Origin: Mycobacterium sp.
GTDB taxonomy: Bacteria; Actinomycetota; Actinomycetes; Mycobacteriales; Mycobacteriaceae
Assembly: GCF_025965855.1 (NCBI RefSeq)
Contig: NZ_JAOPWB010000173.1
Span: 1 to 37,749, forward strand
Direction: 5' to 3'
Length of the DNA stretch: 37,749 nt
In this document: one piece after another, positions 25,054 through 32,229 of the stretch
Position numbering within the stretch: position 1 is the stretch's first letter
How the letters are laid out: each line of letters begins with the position of its first letter
Made by a program: the position numbers and the translations under genes
Notes under the pieces: model-generated
The model's database searches: none
The model's input: only the letters and a program-made list of their open reading frames with translations
What the model was told of the DNA's origin: nothing

Positions 25054-25872
25054 TCACGCGTTGCGCCATCGTGGGGACCGTTTTTCCTTGAAGGCCAGCA
25101 CTCCTTCGGCCAGGTCCTCGGTGGTGAAAGCCAAGGCGAGCTGGGCCTGCAGATAATCGAGCGCCGACTCCAGCGGCAGGTCCCGGGTCGCCGCCAGCGC
25201 CCGCTTGCCCATGCCCATCAACAGCGGTGATTTGGCGGCGATGTCGGCGACCCACTGGCGCAGGGCGTCGTCGAACTCGGCGTCGGGCACTACCTTGTTG
25301 ACCAGCCCGGCGGCGGCCGCTTCGGCCGCGGTGATCAGCCGGCCGGTCATCATCAGCTCGTTGGCGACCAGCCGTCCGGTGGCGCGGAAGATCAATGCCG
25401 AGATCATGAACGGAAAGGCGCCGACGTTGATCTCCGGGCAGCCCAACCGGATTGACGACTTGGCGATGACGAGGTCGCAGGCCAAGGCGATGCCCAGCGC
25501 GCCGGCGAGCACGTCGCCGTTGGCGGCGCAGACGACCGGCTTGTCGATTGCGGTCAGCGTGCGAAACAACGTGGGAAATCGCGCCAGGCCGGCGTATTTG
25601 GCGATCGTCGGGCGATCATCGGCGAACGCGTCGAGGTTTCCTCCGGAAGAGAAGATCCGCGGGTGCGATGACGTCAGCACGATCACCCTGACCCGCGAAT
25701 CAGATGCCGCGCGCCGCAGCAGCGAGGTCAGCTGATCGAGCAGCGCGTCGGACAGCGCGTTACGTCGGTCGGGGTCGTTCAACGTCAGGTAGGCGGCCAA
25801 GGCCCCGGTGTCTGGGTCGCCGGGGACGGTCGCTTCGAGCCGGTAGGTGACCAGTTCGGGGGATTCGGTCAC
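25054..25872 (-). CDS. enoyl-CoA hydratase/isomerase family protein
   Basis: A crotonase-fold protein of 272 aa. The first oxyanion loop is HPRIFSSGGNL and the second is AANGDVLAGALGIALACDL (about residues 111-129), followed by CPEINVGAFPFM. The position of the first catalytic glutamate of classic hydratases (normally AxExxGGG) reads GDVLAGAL, so an isomerase or other activity is possible; the second glutamate is present in CPEINVG. The start is GTG at 25872, preceded by AGGAGG that overlaps the stop codon of the oxidoreductase gene. It is the second gene of a two-gene operon behind a FadR-type operator. It is a candidate for the hydration step of the pathway. Confidence 0.85.
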   Translation of the reverse strand: MTESPELVTYRLEATVPGDPDTGALAAYLTLNDPDRRNALSDALLDQLTSLLRRAASDSRVRVIVLTSSHPRIFSSGGNLDAFADDRPTIAKYAGLARFPTLFRTLTAIDKPVVCAANGDVLAGALGIALACDLVIAKSSIRLGCPEINVGAFPFMISALIFRATGRLVANELMMTGRLITAAEAAAAGLVNKVVPDAEFDDALRQWVADIAAKSPLLMGMGKRALAATRDLPLESALDYLQAQLALAFTTEDLAEGVLAFKEKRSPRWRNA

Positions 25873-25882
25873 AGTGCGCCTC

Positions 25883-26863
25883 CTAGTGGTGCGTCAGTAC
25901 GCATTTGCCGAACGTGCGTCCGCTCTCCAGGTATTCGTGTGCTTCGGCCGCCCGGTCCAGCGGGAACTCGCGGTCAATCACCGGCGCGTGCACCGAGCAC
26001 CGATCGATCATGGCGAGCAGGCCGGCGAAATCCCTGCCGCTGCCCATGGTCGTTCCGAGCAGATCGAATTGACCGAAATAGAAGCTGCGGATGTCCATGT
26101 GGGCCGTCTGTGCCGCGTTGGCGCCGAGCACCACGAGCCGGCCGCCGGGCCGCAGTGCGCGCACGGACTCGCTCCAGCGGCCGACGGGGTCGAGGATCAG
26201 ATCGAACCCGGCGTTGTCGGGCGACATGGCACGGGCCTGCTCGGGCCAGTCCGGCTCGCTGTGCAGCACGCCGCCGCGAGCACCGGCGGACACCGCGCGC
26301 TCGATGGTGTCGGGCGAAGAGGACGTCACCGTGATGCCGGCCCCAGCGGCGACCGCGAGGGCGGTCGCCATGGTGGCGATCCCGCCGCCGGCGCCGATCA
26401 CCAGCATCGACTCACCCGCCCGTAGCCGTCCGCGCACAAACAGGGCCCGGTAGCTCGTGACTCCGACGAGCGGCAGGGCCGCAGCCTCGGCCCAGCTCAG
26501 GCCCGCAGGCTTGGCGGCCAGGCAGTCGGCGGGCACGCTGACCAGCTCGGAGTAGGTGCCGTTGGTGTGGTCGCCAAGGATCTCCCAGCCGCTGCTGGGC
26601 GCTTCGTCGCGGCCACCCCAGTTCAGCGACGGTAACACCACCACGTGCTCTCCGGTGTCGGTGCGCACGCCGGCGCCGTCGGCGCCGATGATGTGCGGTA
26701 GCGGCGAACCGTAGCGGCCCTGGCGAACCAGGACGTCATGCCAATTCAGGGCACTGGCGCGCAGCGCCACGGTCACCCAGCCCGGCCGTGCGTTCGGGTC
26801 CGGAAATTCGCCTGGACGTAACACCGCGGCGGTGCCGAATTCATGCATGATCACAGCGTGCAT
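25883..26863 (-). CDS. MDR-family NAD(P)H oxidoreductase (quinone/zinc-type)
   Basis: A 326-residue medium-chain reductase. It has the substrate domain ALNWHDVLVRQGRYGSPLPH and GADGAGV, then the cofactor fold VIGAGGGIATMATAL (about residue 170) and DLILDPVG. The structural zinc cysteines are missing, as in quinone-oxidoreductase and enoyl-reductase-like members. I chose ATG 26863 (MHAVIMHEF), with AGGAGG five bases upstream; a GTG at 26869 overlaps that ribosome site. A FadR-type operator begins 11 bases before the start. The next gene starts 10 bases after its stop. It may reduce an enoyl- or unsaturated ring intermediate; substrate unknown. Confidence 0.87.
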   Translation of the reverse strand: MHAVIMHEFGTAAVLRPGEFPDPNARPGWVTVALRASALNWHDVLVRQGRYGSPLPHIIGADGAGVRTDTGEHVVVLPSLNWGGRDEAPSSGWEILGDHTNGTYSELVSVPADCLAAKPAGLSWAEAAALPLVGVTSYRALFVRGRLRAGESMLVIGAGGGIATMATALAVAAGAGITVTSSSPDTIERAVSAGARGGVLHSEPDWPEQARAMSPDNAGFDLILDPVGRWSESVRALRPGGRLVVLGANAAQTAHMDIRSFYFGQFDLLGTTMGSGRDFAGLLAMIDRCSVHAPVIDREFPLDRAAEAHEYLESGRTFGKCVLTHH

Positions 26864-26874
26864 GTCCACCTCCT

Positions 26875-26897
26875 ATGGCCTGACCATTAGACCATTA
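26875..26897 (-). promoter_or_regulatory. FadR-type operator with extra half-sites before the MDR-echA operon
   Basis: Plus strand 26875-26887 is ATGGCCTGACCAT, palindromic in its outer arms, and is followed by TAGACCATTACC, giving a second ACCAT half 7 bases on. On the minus strand this is a direct repeat of TAATGGTC. The site touches the ribosome-binding site of the MDR gene, so it probably overlaps the transcription start. Confidence 0.65.
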
Positions 26898-27019
26898 CCT
26901 ACAATGGCGTACAAGCGCGACCGGAGACGGACCGATACTCGCCCGGATGGCCCGCCCGCAAATATTGACGCGCGAGTAAAGGTTTGCGAAGCCATTGTGT
27001 CCTGCGTAACACCTGCTCT

Positions 27020-27046
27020 ATACTTTGGTCCAATGGTCTGACCGTT
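27020..27046 (+). promoter_or_regulatory. promoter of the luxR-luxR-menB operon with FadR-type operator
   Basis: A TATACT -10 box lies at 27020-27025, with TTGTGT (26995-27000) as a possible -35 box 19 bases upstream. The operator ATGGTCTGACCGT (27034-27046, core GGTCTGACC) starts just past the -10 box, across the expected transcription start. The ATG of the first luxR gene is 42 bases further on. Confidence 0.7.
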
Positions 27047-27087
27047 TAGACGAAATGGCTGGCTCCTAAGGGGCGGGAGGAGTGGTG

Positions 27088-28242
27088 ATGGTCTCGCGAG
27101 TACTCATGGCCTCCATCGCGGAGGACCCGGCGGTGGTTGCGCGTGCCGAGGCAACCGTCGCGGCGGCCGCCGACCACCTCGAAGTGCCGCCTCCCGACCT
27201 GACGCCGACTGCGTTAGCGCACCAGTTGGACAACCTCAGGCAACGCCTCGAGCAGCGGCTCGCGCCGACAGCCGAGCCGACAGCCGACTGGGCGTCAACC
27301 ACCGAAATCCTGATCTCGGTCCTGAGGCTGCAGTGCGAACTCCTCGACTACGATCTGGCTCGCCGGGTCAAATCCATGTCGGAGATCCGTCACGCCCTGG
27401 GGTACCTGCGGGGTCTGCCGCCGCGCAAGATGATTTACGCCGCCCCGGAGGTACTGAGCCGCGAGTTGGCTTTTGCGCGGACCCTGATCTCCACCGTGCG
27501 CGGTTCGCTGTGGCTGCCCCAGCACCTGCATATCGAAGACCAAGGGGCCGACCGCCATTCGCGACAGTTCCTCGAGTACGTAGTGGGCCGCCACATCCAG
27601 CTGGCGGACGCTCCGCTGGAGACAGAACTCGTCCGCAAGCGGTGCGGCGCCTTCGCGCCGTCGCCGATGGAAGACAGACGCACGTTCAAGGAGCTCGTCG
27701 AAGCCTCCGGCTGCTTTGGTTATATCGCCGCTCCTATCACCGTTCAGGGCAGGGCAATCGGGATTCTGCATGCCGACCGCCCCGAGCCCCACGGAATAGT
27801 GACGATGGACCATCTCGAACAGTTGGAGGCATTCGCCGAGTGTCTCGCCGTGGCGTTCGAGAGCGCGGCGCTCGAAGAGAAGGCGGCGCAACAACGCGTC
27901 AAAGTCGACAATGTGTGCGGCAACGTCGACGAGTTGCTCTGCCGGTCAACCCGGTCGGCGTTGTGGTCATTGCCAGCCGTGGCGCCGGGACCGCGAAACG
28001 ATGCCTATTACCGCGGCAATCAACCCGCTGCCCCCGCGTTGACCTCCCGCGAACGAGACATCATGTCGCATGTGGCGACCGGGGCCACCAACGGCCAGAT
28101 TGCCCGGTGTTTGGTGATCTCCGAGGGGACGGTGAAGTCCCACCTGAAACACATTGCCAAAAAGCTCAATACGTCCAGCAGGGCAGCGGCGGTCGCGACC
28201 TATGCCGGCATCGCCACCGCTGATGTCGGGGTGTCGCGATGA
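27088..28242 (+). CDS. LuxR-family regulator with GAF-like domain (first of a tandem pair)
   Basis: A 384-residue regulator. The middle has a GAF-like sensory domain (FGYIAAPITVQGRAIGILHADRP, about residues 213-235) and the C-terminus a LuxR helix-turn-helix (LTSRERDIMSHVATGATNGQ, then IARCLVISEGTVKSHLKHIA, about 313-355). The N-terminal third is helical and unassigned. There is no receiver domain, so it is not a classic response regulator. I chose ATG 27088, since AGGAG ends 5 bases upstream; GTG codons at 27082 and 27085 are alternatives. The stop overlaps the second luxR start (ATGA). The promoter carries a FadR-type operator, so this regulator is probably under GntR control and could pass the signal on to other genes. 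Confidence 0.88.
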   Translation: MVSRVLMASIAEDPAVVARAEATVAAAADHLEVPPPDLTPTALAHQLDNLRQRLEQRLAPTAEPTADWASTTEILISVLRLQCELLDYDLARRVKSMSEIRHALGYLRGLPPRKMIYAAPEVLSRELAFARTLISTVRGSLWLPQHLHIEDQGADRHSRQFLEYVVGRHIQLADAPLETELVRKRCGAFAPSPMEDRRTFKELVEASGCFGYIAAPITVQGRAIGILHADRPEPHGIVTMDHLEQLEAFAECLAVAFESAALEEKAAQQRVKVDNVCGNVDELLCRSTRSALWSLPAVAPGPRNDAYYRGNQPAAPALTSRERDIMSHVATGATNGQIARCLVISEGTVKSHLKHIAKKLNTSSRAAAVATYAGIATADVGVSR

Positions 28243-29321
28243 GCACCCGCGCGATGGTGGCCCGGCTCAACGAACTCGATGAACAGCTATGTAGCGCGTT
28301 CGGCATCGCCCGGTCGGGTGAGGCGACGACTCTCGACGAGGCCATCACGATGTCGGCCGCCACCACCGAGCGACTGGTGACCCGCGAACGCGGCGTCGGC
28401 GACGACGCCGCGTCACCGATCGGACAGAGCCGCCTGACAGATTTCCTGCAGGCGCAGGTCGAAGCGCGCCAGATGAGAGCCGGTGACCGCGTCGATGTGG
28501 TGCGGTCGCTGACCGCTGGCATCCGTCGCATGAAGAAGGCCGGATCGCTGCAAGGGCTCGGCCGCCAAGCCTGTACCGAACTTTCTGAAGTGCTGGGTTT
28601 CGACAGCGCGTTGTTGTCATTCGTCGAAGACGACGGATTCGTCGTCGAGGAATCCGACCACGGCCTTGGCGGCCCCACGGTGATCCCGCGTCGTGAATGC
28701 GCAGCCGAGCGGGCCTGTATTCGGCTGCGTGACACCACCCGGACGAATGAGGCCGACATGCCCGCCTCGCCCGGCTATCGGGAGCTGCTCGGCTCCGCGC
28801 ACTATCTCGTCGCCCCAGTCATCGCGAAATCGCGGGTGATCGCACTCCTTCACGTCGGCCGTCGCAGCGAAGACGGCGTCTCCGCCGGTGACGTCGATGT
28901 GCTCGATGCGTTCGCCTCCGCCTATACATTGCTTCATGAGAAGATGCTGAATACCGAACGGGTGCAACAACAGCGGACCTCGATCGCCCGCGCGGCGGCG
29001 CGGCTGACCGAGGAAGCAGACCGCATCGCCGCAGCAGCCATCAGCTTCGATGTCGAAGACGACACTCGTGTCGAGCCTCCGACCATAGCAGCGGATTCCG
29101 CGCTGGCAGCCACCCTGTCACACCGTGAACGCCAAGTATTCGAACGGCTGGTCCTGGGAGCCTCCAACGCCGAGATCGCCGACGAACTCGTCATCACCGT
29201 CGAAACGGTCAAGACACACGTGAAGAGGATCCTTCGCAAGATCGGCGCCATCAACCGGTCGGAGGCGATCGCCCTCTACCTGGAGGACACCAGGACCGCG
29301 TCTCGGCGGCGCAGCCGGTAA
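28239..29321 (+). CDS. LuxR-family regulator with GAF-like domain (second of a tandem pair)
   Basis: A 360-residue relative of the gene before it, with the same plan: helical N-terminus, GAF-like segment (YLVAPVIAKSRVIALLHVGR, about residues 189-208) and a C-terminal LuxR domain (LSHRERQVFERLVLGASNAE, then IADELVITVETVKTHVKRIL). The two differ enough to be an old duplication. The ATG overlaps the first gene's stop and the menB-like gene starts 2 bases after its own stop, so all three are translated as a block. The two regulators could work as a heterodimer, with the GAF domains reading a CoA ester or other small molecule. That is inference. Confidence 0.88.
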   Translation: MSTRAMVARLNELDEQLCSAFGIARSGEATTLDEAITMSAATTERLVTRERGVGDDAASPIGQSRLTDFLQAQVEARQMRAGDRVDVVRSLTAGIRRMKKAGSLQGLGRQACTELSEVLGFDSALLSFVEDDGFVVEESDHGLGGPTVIPRRECAAERACIRLRDTTRTNEADMPASPGYRELLGSAHYLVAPVIAKSRVIALLHVGRRSEDGVSAGDVDVLDAFASAYTLLHEKMLNTERVQQQRTSIARAAARLTEEADRIAAAAISFDVEDDTRVEPPTIAADSALAATLSHRERQVFERLVLGASNAEIADELVITVETVKTHVKRILRKIGAINRSEAIALYLEDTRTASRRRSR

Positions 29322-29323
29322 CC

Positions 29324-30226
29324 ATGCACGACAATCCTTTTCACCCGTCGGCGTGGTCTCCGGTAGCGGGGTTCACCGATCTGACCGATATCACCTATCA
29401 CCGCCATGTCACCGAGCCCACGGTGCGGGTGGCGTTCAACCGGCCCGAAGTACGCAATGCGTTTCGTCCGCACACGGTCGACGAGCTGTATCGCTCGCTG
29501 GATCACGCCCGGATGTCTCCCGATGTTGGAGTGGTGCTGCTGACCGGCAACGGGCCGTCGCCAAAAGACGGTGGTTGGGCATTCTGCTCCGGTGGCGACC
29601 AACGCATCCGCGGCCGTGGCGGCTACCAGTACGCAAGCGGAGAAAACGCGGACACTGTTGATGTCGCCAGCGCGGGGCGACTGCACATCCTCGAGGTGCA
29701 GCGGTTGATCCGGTTCATGCCCAAGGTGGTGATCTGCCTTGTCAACGGATGGGCCGCGGGCGGCGGGCACAGCCTGCACTCCACCTGCGACCTGACCCTG
29801 GCCAGCCGCGAGCACGCCCGCTTCAAGCAGACCGACGCCGATGTCGGAAGTTTCGACGGCGGCTACGGCAGCGCGTATTTGGCCCGGCAGGTGGGCCAGA
29901 AGTTCGCCCGCGAGATCTTCTTCCTGGGCCGGCCTTACAGCGCCGAGCAGATGCATCGCATGGGCGCGGTCAACGAGGTCGTCGACCACGCCGAGCTGGA
30001 GACGGTGGGATTGCAGTGGGCAGCCGGCATCAACGCGAAATCGTCTCAGGCGCAACGGATGTTGAAATACGCGTTCAATCTGATCGACGATGGCCTGGTG
30101 GGCCAGCAGCTCTTCGCCGGGGAGGCGACGCGGCTGGCCTACATGACCGATGAGGCCGTCGAGGGCCGCGACGCGTTCCTGGAAAAGCGCTCCCCGGACT
30201 GGACACCGTTCCCGCGACACTTCTGA
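29324..30226 (+). CDS. MenB-type 1,4-dihydroxy-2-naphthoyl-CoA synthase, outside a men cluster
   Basis: A 300-residue crotonase. It agrees almost block for block with M. tuberculosis MenB (Rv0548c) as I remember it: NRPEVRNAFRPHTVDELY, GNGPSPKDGGWAFCSGGDQR, LVNGWAAGGGHSLH, FKQTDADVGSFDGGYGSAYL with the active-site Ser and Asp, and RLAYMTDEAVEGRDAFLEKR carrying the C-terminal tyrosine. It therefore probably catalyses Dieckmann-type ring closure of succinylbenzoyl-CoA or something close to it. The N-terminus is shorter than in Rv0548c. It is co-transcribed with two LuxR regulators behind a FadR-type operator; no other menaquinone gene is near. It may be a second menB copy with a new job, or a relocated menB. 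I left the symbol blank for that reason. Confidence 0.88.
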   Translation: MHDNPFHPSAWSPVAGFTDLTDITYHRHVTEPTVRVAFNRPEVRNAFRPHTVDELYRSLDHARMSPDVGVVLLTGNGPSPKDGGWAFCSGGDQRIRGRGGYQYASGENADTVDVASAGRLHILEVQRLIRFMPKVVICLVNGWAAGGGHSLHSTCDLTLASREHARFKQTDADVGSFDGGYGSAYLARQVGQKFAREIFFLGRPYSAEQMHRMGAVNEVVDHAELETVGLQWAAGINAKSSQAQRMLKYAFNLIDDGLVGQQLFAGEATRLAYMTDEAVEGRDAFLEKRSPDWTPFPRHF

Positions 30227-30244
30227 CGCGTCTGCTGGCGCCAG

Positions 30245-31042
30245 TTACGCCGCGGAAATGCCGCCGTTGACGCTGATTGCCTGCCCCGTCAACCGCGCCG
30301 CCGCAGGGCTGCACAAGAACACCGTCAGCGCGGCGATGTCGTCGGCCGTCGGTACACCGAGCTGAGCTTGCTTGGCCGCTCGCGCAAACAGTTTGCCGCT
30401 GAACCCGTCGGCCGTGATGCGTTCGGTGGAGGCGGTGCCGTGGACGAGCGACGGCGTCAGCGCATTCGCGCGGATGCCGTACCGCTTCTCCTCGATGGCG
30501 ATTGTTCGGGTGAACATCACGATGGCCGCCTTCGCCGCGCCGATCACCGCTTCGCCCGGCGTGGCGGTCTTGGCCGCGTCGGAGGCCACGTTCACGATGA
30601 CGCCGCTGCGACGATTACGCATGCCCGGCAGCACCGCGCTGGCCATATGCATTGACGGCAGCGCCAGTTGGGTGACCATGCGACCGATGTCGGCTGTCGG
30701 GATGTCGATGAACAGCTCCGGCCGCACGTCCGCGGCGGTGCTGCACATCAGGATGTCGATACCCGACAGGATCTGATCGGCCTCTGCCGCGACAGTGGCT
30801 GCGGTGCTGGGATCGGTGGCGTCACCGGCGACGAAGTGCACGGCGGCACCGAGTTCGGCGATCGACTTCGCGGCGAGTTGGCCTCGTTCGGCGTTGCGGC
30901 CGACGATCACGATCCGTGGTACGCCGGCTGCGGCGAGTGCCCGGGCTGAGGCCAACCCGATGCCGGCGGTGCCGCCGACGATCAGAGCAGTAGATGCGTC
31001 CAGGTCCTGGGGTGCAGGCAGGTCGACTCGGTTCTCGGTCAT
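30245..31042 (-). CDS. short-chain dehydrogenase/reductase lacking the catalytic tyrosine
   Basis: A 265-residue SDR with cofactor motif VGGTAGIGLASA (about residue 22), acidic GDATD, and C-terminal RLTGQAISVNGG. The segment that normally holds YxxxK reads GEAVIGAAKAAIVMFTR (about residue 160); the lysine is there but Ile stands where the Tyr should be. Other SDRs with this feature exist, so it is not necessarily dead, but the chemistry is uncertain. Start ATG 31042 has GAGGA about 8 bases upstream, which overlaps the stop of the hydrolase gene. It is the second gene of the hydrolase-SDR operon and converges with the menB-like gene, 18 bases apart. Confidence 0.85.
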   Translation of the reverse strand: MTENRVDLPAPQDLDASTALIVGGTAGIGLASARALAAAGVPRIVIVGRNAERGQLAAKSIAELGAAVHFVAGDATDPSTAATVAAEADQILSGIDILMCSTAADVRPELFIDIPTADIGRMVTQLALPSMHMASAVLPGMRNRRSGVIVNVASDAAKTATPGEAVIGAAKAAIVMFTRTIAIEEKRYGIRANALTPSLVHGTASTERITADGFSGKLFARAAKQAQLGVPTADDIAALTVFLCSPAAARLTGQAISVNGGISAA

Positions 31043-31052
31043 CGGTTCGTCC

Positions 31053-31976
31053 TCACGGTTGTTGGTATCTCCATGGAGCGGGAGTGGCGCGGACTGCGGG
31101 AGGCGCGGATACCCGCTGCAGCCACTGCAAGAGGTCGTCGATCACCTCTGCCCGGTTGACCTCGTTGAGGATCTCGTGGCGGGCCTCGTCGTAGACGCGA
31201 ACGGTGACATCGTCGAGACCGGCGGCGCGGTAGCGGTCCACTAGTGCCCACAGCAGCGTGAGCCCGGCGTTGACGGGGTCCCTCGATCCAGCAGCCACGT
31301 ACAGCGGCAGGTCGCGGGGAATGCGTGCCACCTGGGCGGGGTCGGCGAGTAGCCGGGCGCCGGCGAACATGTCGTTCAGCGACGCGGTGTCGAGGCCGAA
31401 TCCGCACAGCGGATCTGCGAGATACGCGTCGACGACCGACTCGTCGCGGGAAAGCCAGTCGAAATCCGTCCGGGCCGGCTGGAATGCGGCATTGAAGGCG
31501 GACAGTTCCAGATCGCGGGACAAGTCCAAGGCCGGTTCCAGAAGGTCGACGGCCGCGGTTCCGGTGAGGGCGATCGCGTCGACGTCGGCGCCGTGATCCA
31601 GCAGAAACTGTTGAGCGGCAAACGAACCCATGCTGTGGGCGACCATCACAAGCGGCAGGCCCGGATGGTGTGATCGCGCTCGGGTGACCACCATATTCAG
31701 GTCATCGACCAGTGCCCACCACCCGTGGTCTCCCAGGTGCCCGGGTTCGTCGGCGGCGGCCAGGGACGCGCCGTGTCCTCGATGGTCGTGTCCGTACACC
31801 ACAAACCCCTGGGAGGTGAGCGCGTCGGCAACGTGGTCGTATCGGCGAATGTGCTCGCCCATGCCGTGGACCAGCACCACGACGCCCGCGCCGGTATGGC
31901 CGTCCTGAGCGGCCCAGCGATACCCGGCGAGCTGCCTGCCGTCGGCGGAACGGCAGGAGAACGTCTCGGGCTCCAT
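31053..31976 (-). CDS. alpha/beta hydrolase, monoacylglycerol lipase-like
   Basis: A 307-residue serine hydrolase. It shows the oxyanion HGMGEH (about residue 38), YGHDHRGHGAS (about 57-67), the nucleophile elbow VAHSMGSF (about 112; the first residue is Ala rather than Gly), the acid in AAGSRDPVN and the histidine in DEARHEIL. This pattern is that of bacterial monoacylglycerol lipases/lysophospholipases. No signal peptide, so cytoplasmic. ATG 31976 is preceded by GAGGGGA; GTG 31979 is an alternative. It leads an operon with the SDR and is controlled by a promoter with a FadR-type operator 75 bases upstream. Within the regulon it may release substrate acids from esters. Confidence 0.87.
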   Translation of the reverse strand: MEPETFSCRSADGRQLAGYRWAAQDGHTGAGVVVLVHGMGEHIRRYDHVADALTSQGFVVYGHDHRGHGASLAAADEPGHLGDHGWWALVDDLNMVVTRARSHHPGLPLVMVAHSMGSFAAQQFLLDHGADVDAIALTGTAAVDLLEPALDLSRDLELSAFNAAFQPARTDFDWLSRDESVVDAYLADPLCGFGLDTASLNDMFAGARLLADPAQVARIPRDLPLYVAAGSRDPVNAGLTLLWALVDRYRAAGLDDVTVRVYDEARHEILNEVNRAEVIDDLLQWLQRVSAPPAVRATPAPWRYQQP

Positions 31977-32042
31977 CACCAGGTTCCCCTCACTCGAATG
32001 CGCCGAGGCGCCGGAGGAGGCGAGCCAGGCATCATAGCAAAA

Positions 32043-32072
32043 ACATTAAAATGGTCAGACCGAAATAGTCAA
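32043..32072 (-). promoter_or_regulatory. promoter of the hydrolase-SDR operon with embedded FadR-type operator
   Basis: On the minus strand TTGACT (32072-32067) and TAATGT (32048-32043) are 18 bases apart. The operator at 32051-32063 (plus strand ATGGTCAGACCGA) fills the spacer, the same geometry as in the fadD promoter. The 13-mer is identical to the fadD operator at 25004-25016, including the AA that follows. Confidence 0.72.
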
Positions 32073-32229
32073 GTTTCAACACCCGCCGGACAGGGGGCTC
32101 GCTATGACACCGGCTCGGCCCGACGTATAGCCCAACAGCGCGGTGGCGCTGTCGGTCAACGCAATGCTGGGGATCGGGTGTTCGCTAGTCAAGGGCCTGT
32201 GAACGGCAGCGTCGAATTGGCCGCGGGCG

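Noticed and set aside
30235..30244. Palindrome CTGGCGCCAG between the convergent menB-like and SDR genes
   Set aside because: Too short and without a loop or U-tract to be a convincing terminator; such GC palindromes are frequent here.
32073..32229. Open minus-strand frame downstream of the kinase gene (ALTDSATALLGYTSG)
   Set aside because: Short, with no start codon separate from the kinase gene and no known family; it lies in the upstream region of the hydrolase promoter.
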